Shown: piece by piece, positions 1 through 13,883 of the stretch
Position numbering within the stretch: position 1 is the stretch's first letter
Layout of the letters: every line of letters begins with the position of its first letter
NCBI GenBank assembly: GCA_015680905.1
Contig: CM027378.1
Span: 106,103,501 to 106,167,500 of the forward strand
Length of the DNA: 64,000 bases
Origin: Coptis chinensis
Taxonomy: Eukaryota; Streptophyta; Magnoliopsida; Ranunculales; Ranunculaceae
Direction of reading: 5' to 3'
Notes under the pieces: generated by a model
The model's database searches: none
What the model saw: the letters and a program-made list of their open reading frames with translations, nothing else
What the model was told of the DNA's origin: nothing
Program-made: the position numbers and the translations under genes

Positions 1-1071
1 ATGGCACACCTTCCAGATTTCCTTCACAAACAGAAGTTACAATTTATTGTTGCAGAAGCACAAGCCATTCTATTTGTCAAGTCGAAAGCGCAATGCACAT
101 CTTCAATAGGGCAGTGGGCATTATTACTGGACTATTCTGAAAAACAAATAAAAAGAAAAAAAAAATGTCAAAAGCAAAATCTGAAAAAGGGAGTCTTATC
201 TGTAGGAGAGAACAAAGTGTGGGATCAATAAATATGCGTGAAACTAACCATCTTTAACTTCCTTTAAGTGGGCCCCAACGCTGACTCTCTCTTATTTCCC
301 TGGTTTTCGTCTTCCCTTTTTTCATCCTCTTTTTAAATGGTGATAAAGAGTGACAACAAAAATCTTCATTTCCCTCACTTAAACACAAACAAAACCAGTT
401 CACTCCTCATTTCTCCTCTTCTTCTCTATCTCTCCAAAAAGAAAACTTTTTTAACAAACAACAAAAAAAAAAAAATTATCTTTTCTCTGTTATGATTTGA
501 TGTATCTTGAGATCTAAAGCTTTCATTACCACATATTTTTTCTCTCTTTCAGATCACCATCTTCTCCAGCTGTTGAAGCTGACCCACATAGGAACAAAAA
601 AAGCCAGAGAGAATGGTGAGTGGTTTTTGTTTTTTTGTAAAAAAAAGGTGTGGTATTTAAGGTGGTTTTTGAGGAATTCTAGAGTCTGGGTTTATATTAT
701 TTTGTGGTTTTTGGTTTCAGGTCTGAAGGAGACGTTATTTTTGAACTAAGATGGATGACCAGACACTTGTCTTTGAAAAAAGTGGGAGAAAAGGTGTGTT
801 TGACCTCCTTTTTCCATCTACCCTTTCATTGTTTCATTATTACAATATATATTAGTGGTTGTGAGTTTTAGTTTCAAGAAGAAAATATCAACAGGGTTTA
901 GTCTTTAGACCCCTTTTGTGTTTTCATATGGTGTATTAGTGAAGATATATTTGTAATCAGTTATGTTCTGTTGTTTTTATACTGAAGGTGTGCAAGGGGT
1001 TTGGGTTGAAGTTTGAAATGCATCCCTATTGGATGTGGAGAAACTGGAGGCATGTCTGGATGAGATGAGGG
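1..1071 (+). promoter_or_regulatory. PP2C upstream region and probable multi-exon 5' UTR
   Basis: No coding region is supported here. From about 380 the sequence is CT-rich and A-rich, as in plant 5' UTRs. Donor/acceptor-like pairs (GTGAGT near 615, a TTTCAG near 718, GTGTGT near 794, then an acceptor-like end shortly before 990) suggest that one or more introns interrupt the leader before the start codon at 1072. Short ORFs in this stretch have no recognisable domain. The UTR splicing is inferred from splice-site sequence only. Confidence 0.4.
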
Positions 1072-4000
1072 ATGTTATCAGGATTGATGAATCTTCTGAA
1101 ATCCTGTTGGGGGCCGTTGTCGCCGGACCAATATGTTCACAGTGGTTCAGATGCAGTGGGTCGACAAGATGGTTTACTTTGGTACAAAGATACTGGACAG
1201 CACTTGAATGGTGATTTCTCCATGGCTGTGGTTCAAGCCAACAATTTACTTGAGGATCAGAGTCAACTTGAATCTGGGCCGTTGAGCTCACTCGAGTCTG
1301 GCCCTCACGGAACTTTTATAGGCGTATATGATGGGCATGGTGGCCCTGAAACGTCGCGCTACATCAACAATAATCTCTTCCACCATCTCAAGAGTAAGGA
1401 CCTCAATCCATGTGGAATTCAATACAAACTGAGTTAACTTATTAATAGTGAATGTTGTTTTCTAAAGGTGAATTAAGTTTAACTTCAAAAACTTTAGATT
1501 GTGCAGCACCTGTTGCTACATTCATTTATGTCATGGTTAAATTTTTTTTGATGTGAGGGGTTATATATTTGGTATTGAATGGGATTTGGTCTCTATTCTA
1601 GATGGTAAATTAGATTCTATTTTGATTTATTTAGATTCATCTGCATTTTTTTTTAAATATTATGTTTTGTTACTGTCACTTCCGTTCTGTATAGATATAT
1701 GGTCTTTGTTCTTATACCGCATTTTTGGCTGTTACCCTGTTGCAGGGTTTACGTCTGAACAACAGTCTATGTCAGTGGATGCAATACGGAAAGCATTTCA
1801 AGCAACCGAAGAAGGATTTTTCTCAATTGTTAGTAAACAGTGGTCAATTAAACCCCAGATTGCGGCTGTTGGATCTTGCTGCCTGATTGGTGTTATATGT
1901 GGTGGAAATCTCTATATTGCAAATGTAGGTGATTCTCGAGCTGTCTTGGGGAAGCTTGTCAGGGCCACCGGGGAAGTTTTGGCAGTCCAGCTGTCAGCAG
2001 AGCATAATGCTGCTATTGAGTCTGTGAGGCAGGAGTTGCATGCTTTGCACCCAGATGATTCACAGATTGTAGTTTTAAAGCACAATGTATGGCGTGTAAA
2101 GGGCCTCATACAGGTAATATGATCTTTGCAGGGATCAATGGTGATTAATGTTTTCCTTTTTTCCGCTTGTGAGTCTCTTTTAATTGCACTTTTTTCATTA
2201 TTCCCATTATCAGATTTTTCCAGAAACTTATTTTACTGTACGGTAATTAAAAGCATGTCGTTTACTGGGAATGCAACTGTCTTTGAGTAGTGAGTTCAGT
2301 CACTAGCGTTCAATGAGCCAATAGGAAAGCAATTTCATTGTTGTTTCTCTGTTTTAAGGTATTGATGTACTTGTGAAAGGTGCAATGAAGCCATGTTTGA
2401 TAATGTAATTGTTGCAACTTTGCAATCATGGGACTATAAAGAACCACCCTTTTAGTTGGAATTAGATCCATACTCATAATTTCTATTTTCGGTGAAGATA
2501 TTATGGGACAGTAAAGCACCACCCATTTATTTGGAAAGAAATCCCTACTCATAATTTCTATTTTTGGTGAAAAGACCAATGAATTTCATCAGTGTGAATT
2601 AATCAGTACCCTTGACTCACAATGTTGACGTAGGAATCTTACATACTACTTGAAATGATGGATCAAATTATCAAGGTTGGCTGAGATATATTGGGTGACT
2701 ACACCATATACTGCTTATAAATCAGGAAAAGTTGGTTATGTATTCCCATAATACCATAATGATTAGTTCCGGGTGTACCTTTCTTTAGAAATCGCAAAGT
2801 TTTCGATAAATTTATGCATGCAATGCATATTATATGAATTTACTTCCACTTTTAAAATTGAGTTATCTTATTTTTCATCGCAATGTAGGTAATTATAAAT
2901 GTTCTTTCCATTCCTAATTCTGTTTCCATGTTACAAAGATTTAACCTAACGAGTGAATAGTTGGGATTTTATTGACTCTTGGTTTATGGTTGACGGAACA
3001 ATTCTGGATTCAATCCCCCAACAAGCCTTTACGTGTGATTTAAACAAATTAATAGAGAAATTGTGTCCCAACTCCCAAATATATCTCAAGTGTTTGTGTA
3101 GCATATTGAGACTATCTGTTTTTTGATAAATCCCTTGCATGTGGGGTTAGAGCGCCTATAGAAATGAATGCAACTCCTTTGGTTTATAGATCACTTGGCC
3201 ATAATTTTTTAGCATAAGCTTCAACAACAAAATTAACTCCCTGATTTTAAAAGCTACAAGCCTACAAGTGGAAACTGATGGTTCTAGGTCTTACAGATTT
3301 CTAGATCCATTGGCGACATATATCTGAAAAAGTCTGAGTACAACAGGGAGCCATTATACGCCAAGTTTCGTGTTCGTCAACCTTTTAGAAGGCCAATTCT
3401 CAGTTCTGAGCCAGCAGTTACTGTCCACAAACTGCAATCACACGATCAGTTTCTTATATTTGCATCAGATGGGCTCTGGGAGCATCTTAGCAATCAGGAT
3501 GCAGTTGATGTAGTTCAAAATAATCCTCGCAGCGTAAGAATTTTCTCATTGCTGAAACCTCTTAGCTCATTTGTTCAAGTGTTTTATTCATTGCTTTTTT
3601 GCTCATAAATTTACTTATTTGATGGAGCCTTTCCTCAAGGTTGGTGGATTACTCTTTTTGGTATATATAAACATATATTATTCAGATGGATACACAACTT
3701 GGAGTAGATCTTGTCTGTACATTTTTTTCCCAAAAAACTTTTTCTGTACCAATTTGCTGCATCCCATTTTTTTGTGTACAATTTCTTTATATGCTTTCAA
3801 ATGGTTTTGAAATATCCATGATAGAATGATAGCGGGATATATTGCTGATATACATCGGTTGTTGGTCCACCCAATACAAGTACATTACAGTCTAGAAACA
3901 TCGCCTTTGTTAGGATTTTTCCTGTTAAAATAGTAACAATTGTTTGCCTTCTAATGCCAGGGAATAGCTAAAAGACTAGTGAAAGCTGCACTGCAAGAAG

Positions 4001-4230
4001 CTGCTAAGAAAAGAGAAATGAGATACTCAGACTTGAAAAAGATTGACCGTGGAGTCCGCCGGCATTTTCATGATGACATTACAGTCATTGTTGTGTTTCT
4101 CGATTCTAATCTCGTGAGCAGGTCTGGCATTGTAAAAGGTCCAACTGTATCTGTAAGAGGGGGTGGGATCAACATACCATCAAACACTCTTGCCCCTTGT
4201 GCCACGCCTACGGAACTTGGTGTTGCCTAA
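1072..4230 (+). CDS. Protein phosphatase 2C, clade D (four coding exons)
   Basis: Ser/Thr phosphatase of the PPM family using two Mn/Mg ions. Exons 1072-1393, 1746-2113, 3297-3533 and 3961-4230 join in frame to a 398-aa protein, with canonical GT/AG at every junction. Visible motifs: metal-binding YDGHGG in exon 1, GDSRAVLGK and LSAEHN in exon 2, SRSIGD opening exon 3 after the exon 2 end [16 protein letters not shown] in exon 3, and the C-terminal [11 protein letters not shown] in exon 4. The N-terminal signature (MLSGLMN, then [27 protein letters not shown]) and the length are those of plant clade-D PP2Cs. In Arabidopsis some of these dephosphorylate plasma-membrane H+-ATPase and are inhibited by SAUR proteins; which member this corresponds to is not resolved. 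The start at 1072 gives the family N terminus. About 650 bases of probable 3' UTR follow. Confidence 0.96.
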
Positions 4231-5410
4231 TGAAGCCAATCTTTGTTTACCCTTACTAATCTCAATCCCACTTGTATCCTATGTGAAGATCTCTCAGGTT
4301 ATATCAAACATGGCAAGGACCGTGCGGATTTAAAATTCTTTGATGTACGCTGAAATGATTAGCTAGAAGATGAGTATGAGTCACAGTTCAGTGAAGGAAA
4401 GAGGCTTGAAGGTAGCCAACGTCCTGCTTAAAATATTTGTTATTTTTAATCCTGTTTTTTTTCTCATTTTTTTTGCCCTCTTGGGGTCTTTTGGCGTCTG
4501 TATATCGTGGAGTATCCTTAGCAGTTTAAATTTCAGCTTCTGTTCAGTTGTTTACTTTACCCTTGTCGGTGGTTCCGTTAGGTTATTTTAGTGTTAAGTC
4601 CCAAGACAGTTGAGAAGGACGAGTGTATTGACGCTGTAGATAGGTGAAGATGGCACTGACCATGCCCCGCTGTGATGAAACATGAAAATTATTATTACTG
4701 TTACAGTTTTTACTGGTACCTATGATGAATGCTGTTGGATTTTGTATCGAGTGTTTTGTCCCACATTGGTTGCCTTGTACATTCATATAAATAAAGGGAG
4801 AGCCATAAATTTAACCCGGTTGATGGCTTGGTTGGAGGACGGTGGCTCACCATGTTCGATGTGGGACAATAATTTAAGCTTACGTTAAATCAGAATAGCT
4901 AGTAATCTGGAATACGTAAGGTTTCGAAATGTGGCTAGTAACTCTGGCCACCAGACATCCAAACTAGAAAGATAGTATGATAGAAATGTTCGCCCAAATT
5001 TACTTCGTATGTGCTTCGCAAGTCGCAACAAGTACCTTGAAGAAGACGTTTCTTCTATGCCGAATTCTTTTGGTGACGAGCTTGTTATAAATCACAAGTT
5101 CGTCAGCTACACGTAATCAAATGTTCGTTGTGCAAATTCAACAAGTTTTGGGTGAATGGGAATTGATTGGATTTTTTCTCAATGTTGGCAAGCGAGTGAG
5201 ATTTATGCAAAGCATAACCACAACCTAACCAAAACAGACCACCAGTTTCGGCACTAATTCTTAAATTTTCTCGCAGTCATTTACATTTAAAGAAATTGAT
5301 ATTAGGCAATGATGATTATTATGGTAAGGAGATTGCACTTCCCGGATATGAAGCCTGACTGAACTTCGTGCCTCAGTGACACGGGATGACTAAGTGTGAC
5401 AGATATCATT
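4231..5410. other. PP2C 3' flank and plain intergenic DNA
   Basis: The first part, to roughly 4,890, reads as the PP2C 3' UTR: T-rich, with an ATAAATAAAG polyadenylation-like stretch near 4,788. Beyond it I see no coding signal, RNA gene or repeat before the inverted-repeat element beginning at 5,411. Confidence 0.4.
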
Positions 5411-6242
5411 GGGCACTCATCAAATTGGATTGGGCAACCCAAAAAAAATATATATATTACAAGTTTGTCATTTTACAAATTTGCCATCAAAGTCCAGACC
5501 CAACAACCAATCTAATCGGTCTTGCCATAACAAAACTATCGGGTCGTTTGAGTGTACACTCAAACGGTCTCGCCATGTTGTTTCACTGTACACTCAAGCG
5601 GTTTTCGTGTGTTGTTTGAGACAAAATTCTTGGTTTTTAGCTAAACGATATGGCGGGGTCGTTTGGGTAGTCTCCAGGACAACATGACGGGGTCGTTTGG
5701 GGACTCTCTTGGACGACATGGCTAGGTCGTTTGGATTTAAAAAATTCGGTTTGTTACGATGTTCATTTTAAAAATCTACTTACACTTATTCAACCCAAAC
5801 TCCATCAAGTTTGGGTAAACTCGAACTCAAGTTTAATCAACCCAATCTTCCATCCAAACTCCAAAAAAACATAAAGTTTTAAATCATCAAGTTTAATCAA
5901 CTCAATCTTCTACCCCAATCAAATTTAATCAAGTTTAATCAACCCAACCAAGTTTGAGTATATACTCAAACGGGACACAATTGGGTGAAGTCGCTAACTT
6001 CAATTCTTATTGTTGATTCACAACTTAACACTCGAAGTATGAACACGACAGAAAACTCGAAGTTGGTTTTTTTTTTTTTTTTGGGTTCAGTCTCCCGAGA
6101 ATGATGATACCGGCTAAAAAGATTTGAAAAAAATAATAGCCAGTATGCGTTGAAGTGGGGGGAGAGTGTATTGGGCTATTGTTGTTGGACTTAGTTGTCG
6201 AGCTTAGGCCGAAGGCCGCCCAATGCAATTTTATCAGTGCCC
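5411..6242. mobile_element. TIR element D with internal palindromes
   Basis: The left end GGGCACTCATCAAATTGGAT and the reverse complement of the right end, GGGCACTGATAAAATTGCAT, match over about 30 bases including a following TTGGGC. Just inside the left end is an A-run followed by ATTACAAGTTTGTCATT, which is shared with the palindrome-array family members at 45.2, 51.9 and 52.1 kb. A perfect palindrome, GTTTGAGTGTACACTCAAAC, lies at about 5,546-5,565, followed by GGTCGTTTGG-type units to about 5,735. No transposase is encoded, so it is non-autonomous. No clean target duplication is visible (flanks ATATCATT and GATTAAAT). Its right subterminal stretch closely matches that near 54,780-54,860. 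Confidence 0.7.
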
Positions 6243-9200
6243 GATTAAATCACCTATCATAGTCATTCCATAACACTAAGGAGACGTTGCCTCTTCAATG
6301 TACCAAAAAAAAATGAAATAAGGATAATAAAATTGGATTATCTTTATCAAAAATGAAAAATAAGAAGAAAAGCATACAAATAATACAATGATTAATTAGA
6401 GAATTAAAGTGCCACCTGGATCATTCATACTTAATTACCTAAGCTGAAAACTCCCAAGTTTTACCGACTACTTTTGTCAAGCAAATATGATAAAATCATG
6501 GAAGGGTCAAGGATGACTTATTCTCAAACGACTTTATTCTATCTTATCCTGTTTTAAATTCATCTCAATTCAGCTACCGTGTAGTTTAAACATCTACTGT
6601 GTGATCACAATTGAGTAACTGAAAATCACACATCATGTTATGTTATGTATGATCGATGAGAAAAATAGGGTGTCATCTTTCTCAATTTCTCTCCCCAGGC
6701 CCCATTCAGTCAGATCGGGCCATTGCTTCCTCTACCACTTCTATCGAATAATAACCTTCTATATCACCATTTTCTTTTGACAATTTTCTAGTTTTTTTTT
6801 TATTATTATTTTTTCGACCATGGTGCAAATGTTGAAAAGTATATATATTGATCTATTGCAACTATTTAACAAAACACCAGAAAGTTTTGGATATGGATCC
6901 GTTGGAGTTTTAGACAATCGATATTTGAAAGTTTCAAAATATATACTTATATTTAACCAACTTCATGTGGCCAAAATATTGGAAATTTCTACGTGTGCAT
7001 ACCAAAATTTACCACGGCACGCCCTTTTGTATCCATGGTTGATATTTCAGACTCTGCCACGGTGCGCGTAAATTTAGTCCCACATCGTGAATTTAGAACC
7101 TTGTGATCCTGAGTCGTAATCTGGGAAGAACGATCTCAGAAACTGTAAATCCTTCTTGAACGAAAAAGTGGAACTAAATAAATACAACACGTGAACATGA
7201 TAATGACTTGATTCAACTTCACAAGAATGATTTGCAATGACTCAGTAAGTTTTTGTAGTCCCACATCGTGACACAGATTATTTTACAATCATGCGATGAC
7301 TTGCAACTGTATCGCAATCGTCTACGCTCTACACACGCCTGTAGGCCAAGTGCGCAACCAGAATATTTTGTGACATTCTTCAGACCCATGACAAAAAGGA
7401 TTAATGAATCAGAGGTCGAAACTTGAGGTTAATATCATAATATGATCTGCCCTATCTCCCAAGGCCCAAATCTGTTAGACCCACACACCATGAGAGCCTT
7501 GGATCTAAGCATAGCATATATCCTACGCCGACGTTCGCAAGGCCTAAACTTATAAACCCACATCGAAAGCGTTTAAGACCAGAGTATCTTATAGTCCAAT
7601 GGCGGGGGAGATTCAGAACCTTGTTGATCGTGGTCTTGATATCTCGAATTCATGCGAAAAGTTACTAACGATCTTATGAACCAATGAGTAAATTGAGATT
7701 ACTAAATAACTGCAATACATTCCCTTTTTTATCAATATATTGAGGGTACCCATAAGTACACAAAAATGGTCTGATGTTTCCTTCTCAGAAGTACTTTTGT
7801 AAAGGTTCGTCTGACAATATTCAAGTGTAGTGTGGAAGTAATGTGTGATTTGGAAATTTAGATCACATTCTCCTGTTGGCACTGGACATTATTAAGGTTC
7901 AGACTTGAGACCACTTCACCTCATGTCAAACACAATTATAAAAGGTAAATTGACATGCATTTCTCAAATTTCATGCAATGATGGTGTCAAATTTATTAGT
8001 GATCTGCTAAACAATTAGGTTGTTTAATTAGATGGCTGAAAATAAATAAGAAGACGGTCAAAGTTGATTGAGGAATGCGGACTCCTCAGTTCACATATGA
8101 CATTCAACACTGCCAAAACACTTCTATGTTAGACGCCTCTGAGTTCAGACTACTAAACTGACATGCATCCCAAAGACATGATAACAAAATAGAATGAAGA
8201 AAAGCTCAGTCTTACACTTCAACGTCTGTCTTTAAGTGGATTGCAATTTATCTCAGAAGCTATAAAGTATAACCAAGAGAAACAGTAAACAGAAGCTCTA
8301 TGGCGTCTATCCTCAGGTGAACTGACTATTGCTTAGCATTGATTTAACTCATGTCAGATGCTTCAGCTTTAGAGTGCCATGAAATCAAAAAATACATATG
8401 ATGGCACTATTGACTAACAAGAAACACAAACTTCAACATCTAATTTCACTTGCCATCTATATTGCATTCAGAACACAACATTGCAATGGCAAGCGTGAAG
8501 AAAAGTTCAGACCGCAAGGTCAGATCTCACTTGCTATCTATAACTGGTCAAAAAATTACTCCAAACTAATCTTATTCCTTTCCGATGCTTCAGTATTTAG
8601 AGTAACTGCAATCCCAAACCCAGGGAGAAATAATATGAAGAATAAGCTCAAACTGCAATGTCTGCCCTAATTCGCTACTATAAATGGACTAGAGTTTACT
8701 CATTCACTTTAGTTTATACTATGAACAAAGCACATGAAACTCTAGAAGAAGCTAAGGTCGTCTGAAACAACAAACCGTAAATAAAATCAAGGCATATGCT
8801 ATAACTGCAATAGATGTATAATTCAACAAGTCCTTCCTATTGAGGCCAGATGAATACCCAAGATTAACTCGAGAGCTGATTATAAAAATTATTAAATAAT
8901 TTGTATATACTAGATCTCATTTAAATTTAGATAGAATATACAAAATGTTAGCAAATTAAGACACTAAATATTGCTTTATTGAGTCATTTAATGTGAAAGA
9001 TTTTCAAAGCCACCTGTCAAAAGGTGACGGGGATTAGTTGTTTTCTCATTTTTTCTGCAGTAAAAGCAGAGGTAAGAGAAGGCTACAAAGATTCTCATCT
9101 TTCCACCACCATTTACCTTCTTCAAGCTATAACCATCTTGTATTACCAGAAGCATATGGCATAGTCATTTCCATCACTATCTTCTATTCCCAATAAACTC

Positions 9201-9474
9201 ACAACTATTCACTAGAACAGTAGAACTTACTGCTATATACCTGGAGATGAGGTGGGCCAATTCATAACTAGTTTGAAATACCTACCTCTCTTTTCAATCA
9301 ATTTCCTTCAAATCATATATACAAAGAGCACAGCTTCATCTCCAGTAGAGAGTTGGATTTTTCTGAATCAACAACAGACATCACTTCAATTAACATTTCT
9401 CTCTGTAATAAGTCCTAGAATCTAGCCTGACCACTATTTATCAAGATCCCCGATATCTCTATTAATCAGAAGAG
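6243..9474. other. Intergenic DNA with two copies of TAGTCCCACATCG; DUF632 promoter at its end
   Basis: No supported gene. The 13-mer TAGTCCCACATCG occurs at 7,075-7,087 and 7,256-7,268, and a related CCCACATCG near 7,560; the surrounding 7,070-7,640 looks like repeat-derived DNA of unknown class. The short ORFs at 7,613-7,882 and 8,398-8,670 have no domain. The final part (about 9,300-9,474) precedes the DUF632 start and should hold its promoter and 5' UTR, but I see no unambiguous TATA box. Confidence 0.35.
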
Positions 9475-12400
9475 ATGGGCTGTGCTGTCTCTAGGTATGA
9501 AAGAATAGATGCCGTCTCACTCTGCCAAGAAAGAAAAGACTTTCTGAAATTAGCAATTGAGCGTCGAAGAGGTTTAGCTGATGAGCATGGCAAGTACGTT
9601 GACTCATTCTTAGCAGTGGCAGCAGCAATAAGATTGTTTGTTGATCGACATACTTCTCCATCTTCGCCATTCCTCCTCACACTTCATCCTCCTATATCCC
9701 AACCCATGGATGACCCAAGTTCCAATTTACTGCTGCTCCCACAAAAACAATCAGAAGAAGAAATTGATGAAGCCACCACTTGTCATTCCACCAATTCTTC
9801 ATTTCTTTCAGAAGAGATGGGGAAAGGGTTATGCAAAGATGATGACGAAGACGAAGACGACGACGACGACGACAACGAAGATGAAGAGGTTTGTCCATAC
9901 TTCTACGATCTAGAGCCTTCTCCAATGTCATCCCCACATAACGAATCCAAATGGAATTCCTTCGACCAGTTTGATGGCGCGAGACCTAAAGAGGTAGGTG
10001 GCAGTCAAGTTTTGCATGAGGAGAATCTGAGGGCGGTGAGGCAAGAGGAAGGGATTCCAGAGCTTGAAGAAGAACAAGAAACAGATGCAGGAGAAGGAAA
10101 AGGAAAAGGAGCAGTAGTGGCAGATGAAGATAGTAATGAGACTGGAGTTGAGGTTGGAAAGTTAAAACATTGTACCAATGTAAGTCCGGAAGACAAGGAG
10201 GACAAGAAAATGGTTAAAATTCCAGAAAGGGGCAGGGACCTTTTGCAGGCATTGAAAGAAGTTGAGGACTGTTTTGTTAAATCTAGTGATACTGTCAGAA
10301 CCGCCAAGATACTGGGCACAAACAAAGTTCATCTGCAACCCAGTTTGGAGGATGTCAAAGGTGGCTTTTCTTCAACCCTAATACAAAGAACAATTTAGTA
10401 AACAAACACAGACTTAATTTTCTATCAACCTTGGTTCTTGAATGATAGAAATAGAAGTTGTATGGGTGTTTTTTTGCTTCTATGAATATATGGAAGACTA
10501 CTTTAACCATGCATTACCATATTTATCTATTGCGTCTACTAATTCCATTCGCCCTCATGCACATTTACCAGTTGTATGCTAAGACTTCCACTGAAAAGGC
10601 TCATATGTTTCTTTCTTTCATGCAGGAAACTCACCTAAACTTGAGCAAGCTATCAGATGGAGTTGGTCCACTTTGTCTCGATCATCATCCTCTAAGAGCT
10701 TACTTTCACCCAGTTTCAAAAAGTCTTCAAACCAGATACATATCAAGAATGTAATTCCTGAGAAGCAAGGAGGAATGGAACCGGATAGCCACTTACTGAC
10801 GTTAGAAAGGTTATATACTTGGGAAAAGAAGCTTTGCAAAGAAGTTAAGGTACAAAAACTCCACCCTTCATGACCTTACCATCTTGACCTTTGTAATAAC
10901 TTATGTTAGTCTCTGGACTCTCTGCTAACATTGAATATGCTACCCGAAATGGATTAGTTATCGTCACATGGAAATTTCTTCCATCTATACCTAAAACTGA
11001 CAACCTGTTGTCTTTCTTTTTTTGGTGATCAACCAGTTGTCTTTTATAGTAACGTGTAAATTGCTATATACCTATCAAATAATCATAATTTCAAATCTCG
11101 ACAACCCCAAAAGATTTGTTTTAACTTTTAACATGTCTATTTATTGATCGAGAGTGCGAAGTTATTGAGCAACCACGAACACACATACACATGGGTCAAG
11201 GTGACCTACTAGCGAAAAGGGAAACATGCTAAACAAACCAAGATACACTAGGATATCCCATGCAGAACTAAGCATTCATTCCCTGAAGCTCTCAGCAGAC
11301 TAATGTCAATCACAGAGAAAAAAATAAAAAGGATTACAACTGTAGACAATTCCAAAAATGTAGATTGATTAAAAAAGGATCTTCTAGGCAAGAAGTCTTC
11401 AAAAGTCATTATCAGACTATATTTAGCACTGATTAAAGGATATAAGCAACGTTGACAATTAACGCATCAGTTTCCTAATACATTTTCATCTATATTCAAT
11501 CAACTCCAAACCAGATTTGTTTGTTCCCCTTCATAAGCTTTAAGTTCCAAAATATATATTTTTCTCCTCAGTGTCCATTTTGGTTGTCAACCCCCTTTAT
11601 AGTGCTCCAGTACCGTTCTTTAGCACACTAGATATTGAACTAAACCTTGTTTCATGTATCATCCGACATACCAAGCCCAAATCCACAGTGGCTCCACCAT
11701 CATTCTCCTCATCAGCTCTATAATGCTATCATTAATATCTTTAAAGAGATGTAGAAGTCATATCCATCATGAAGGAATTATAAATTCTTTGCATTAGAAT
11801 ATATTTCGGTTTAGACATTTATGATTTAAAAACATATCTCAACCTGAGCATGGATCACAATGATCTGCATTTGCTCCTCATGAAAAAATTTACCTATTTA
11901 GACATTCTTTCCATCTCAGGCTGGACAATGCCTACAGAAAATCTATGAGCGGGAATGTGCAAAACTGGGAATTCCAAAGGACAGGGAAACAAGCATACAG
12001 GGAACAACTGAATCATATGTAAATGGTTTATATGCTAGGATCCTAGTCTCCATCCAAACTGCAGAGACAATCTCAAACAGAATCCAGAACCTGAGAGATG
12101 AAGAATTTCAGACACAACTGATTGAGCTGCTAGAAGGGTAAGGCACTAAAGGACATGAATTTATCACAAAGGTCCATATACTCTCAGATTTATCTCTAAC
12201 TGCCGCTTTGCACTTTTATCGTTGCAGCCTAATGGAAACCTGGATGATTATGTTGGAAACACATGAAAAACAGAATGGAATTATGCTAGAAGTGAAATCT
12301 TTTGTTTGCCCCAGTTATGGAAAGTTCTGTGAAGACTCACATCGAAAAGCCACACTTCAGCTTGAAACCGAGTTTCAAAATTGGCATACGTGCTTTGTGG

Positions 12401-13041
12401 GATATTTTGCAGCACAGAAAGCTTATGTTGAGGCTCTCAATGGATGGCTATCAAGGTTCAACATCCCCGAAGTTGAATTTTACTCCAGAACTGTATCTTT
12501 CGTACCACCAAATCTAGTTCGTGGTCCTCCACTACTCATGATCTGTCGTGACTGGTTAGAATCCCTTAAAAGGTTGCCAGGTAAGGCAGTTACTTTTTCA
12601 ATGAAGAGCTTTGTCAAAGAGGTGAGGGTCTTGTGGATTCAGCAAGGTAGGGAACAGCAGCAGAAGATGAAGGTTGATACACTTACTAAAGAACTTGACC
12701 AGAGGGTTGTCACTTTGCAGAAAGCAGAAAGCAAGATGTTCGAGCCCAAGCAGTCAAAACAAAAGGATAAGCAGGATATGCAGCAGGAGATTGATCACTT
12801 GGACAAAAGGACTAATCTGTTAGACAAGTTTAGAAAGAAGCTCGTTGCAGAGAGAAACAAACACCATACTTGCATGCAGGAGACACAGAAAATCGCATCA
12901 AATGGAATTCAGACTGGCTTATCTTCTATTTTCAAGTCACTTACGGAGTTCTCGAAGGCTTCGCTAGAGATGTACAATGAGTTGGTCTCTTACAGTGAGA
13001 ATGCACTTGGAGAAACCATGAGTGGAAACCTTGTTTCATAG
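9475..13041 (+). CDS. DUF630/DUF632 protein, APSR1/NRG2-like (four exons)
   Basis: Exons 9475-10360, 10626-10849, 11920-12137 and 12228-13041 join in frame to 713 aa, all with GT/AG junctions. The N terminus MGCAVSRYERIDAVSLCQ is the DUF630 start, with Gly2 for N-myristoylation and Cys3 for possible palmitoylation, which implies membrane attachment. Residues about 120-150 are an acidic Asp/Glu run; the middle is low-complexity. The DUF632 half begins in exon 2 (LTLERLYTWEKKLCKEVK) and runs through exons 3-4 (YARILVSIQTAETISNRIQ, LMETWMIMLETHEKQ, WHTCFVGYFAAQKAYVEALN), ending in Lys/Gln-rich coiled coil (about residues 590-660). Arabidopsis relatives include APSR1 (phosphate-starvation root response) and NRG2 (nitrate regulation); the exact role of this copy is not inferable. 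Intron 2 is about 1.07 kb. Confidence 0.93.
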
Positions 13042-13359
13042 TTGGCTTTCATATTTTGAGTAGAAAACTAAATAAAACTAGAATCACATAGGTATCTTGG
13101 TGTTGGATAATAAATGACTTTCTTCGTGAAATTTATAGCTTCCTGAATTATGACATATATTATGGTGTGCAGTGGTTATATAAAGAGCTTTTAGAGCAGA
13201 TGGTTCAATTTTGGATGACTTCATTGTGCAGTCATATGACAGTAAGATATTGAAGTGACACTTAGGGAATAGATGTGAGGTCCCATTGGGGATCTACTTC
13301 TTATTGATATTAAGATTTCTAAGTCTTCACTACAAGAAATATATTTAGCTGAATATAAT
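13042..13359. other. 3' flank of the DUF632 gene
   Basis: An AT-rich stretch with AATAAA-like words near 13,070 and 13,108 that probably contains the polyadenylation site. No gene seen. It ends at the target duplication AATATAAT of the small inverted-repeat element that follows. Confidence 0.35.
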
Positions 13360-13632
13360 CTAGGTTACATTGACACGGGCACGCGTGTCGGTGTCCGACA
13401 CGGATACGGGGTGTCGGATACGGCGAGCAGTTGAAGATCGACACGGGGACACGTATAGGAATAATTAATTAATTTTTTAATAATTATAAATTTATTAAAT
13501 TAGATGGTAAATCAGAAATTCGAGGTAAATTAAATACAATATGTGTCCGTGTGTGTCCAACACGGATACGGACACGTGGATACGTATCCGACACAGATTT
13601 TTTTCAAAATATGGCATGTCCATGTAACCTAG
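13360..13632. mobile_element. 273-bp hAT-like MITE
   Basis: The ends are inverted: CTAGGTTACATTGACA on the left and, reverse-complemented from the right, CTAGGTTACATGGACA. The element is flanked by AATATAAT (13,352-13,359) and AATATAAC (13,633-13,640), an 8-bp target duplication with one mismatch, which fits hAT-type insertion. The interior is rich in GTGTCCGACACGGATACG-type words that can fold back. No coding capacity. It lies in the roughly 840 bases between the convergent DUF632 and CPP1 stop codons. Confidence 0.75.
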
Positions 13633-13883
13633 AATATAACAGACATTTAATGTTATTTGGTAATAACTTGCTAATTGCATGTCTATAATAGTTCGAAGAG
13701 AAATTTTGTACAACTAATTGAGATTTACAGAGGAAAATCCTTTAACGATTCAATTTCTATTACATTTTTTTTTTATTACATCCTATGCAGGTGAGGCAGC
13801 TTAATGAACACGCAAACAAATACAGCACCAAGCAATTAAAGTGATACTTACAGCTACTAGAGTTACAATAACTCCTCCCAACC

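Noticed and set aside
9835..9913. Asp/Glu-coding GAC/GAA repeat as a separate microsatellite feature
   Set aside because: It lies inside the DUF632 reading frame and is the acidic region common in this family.
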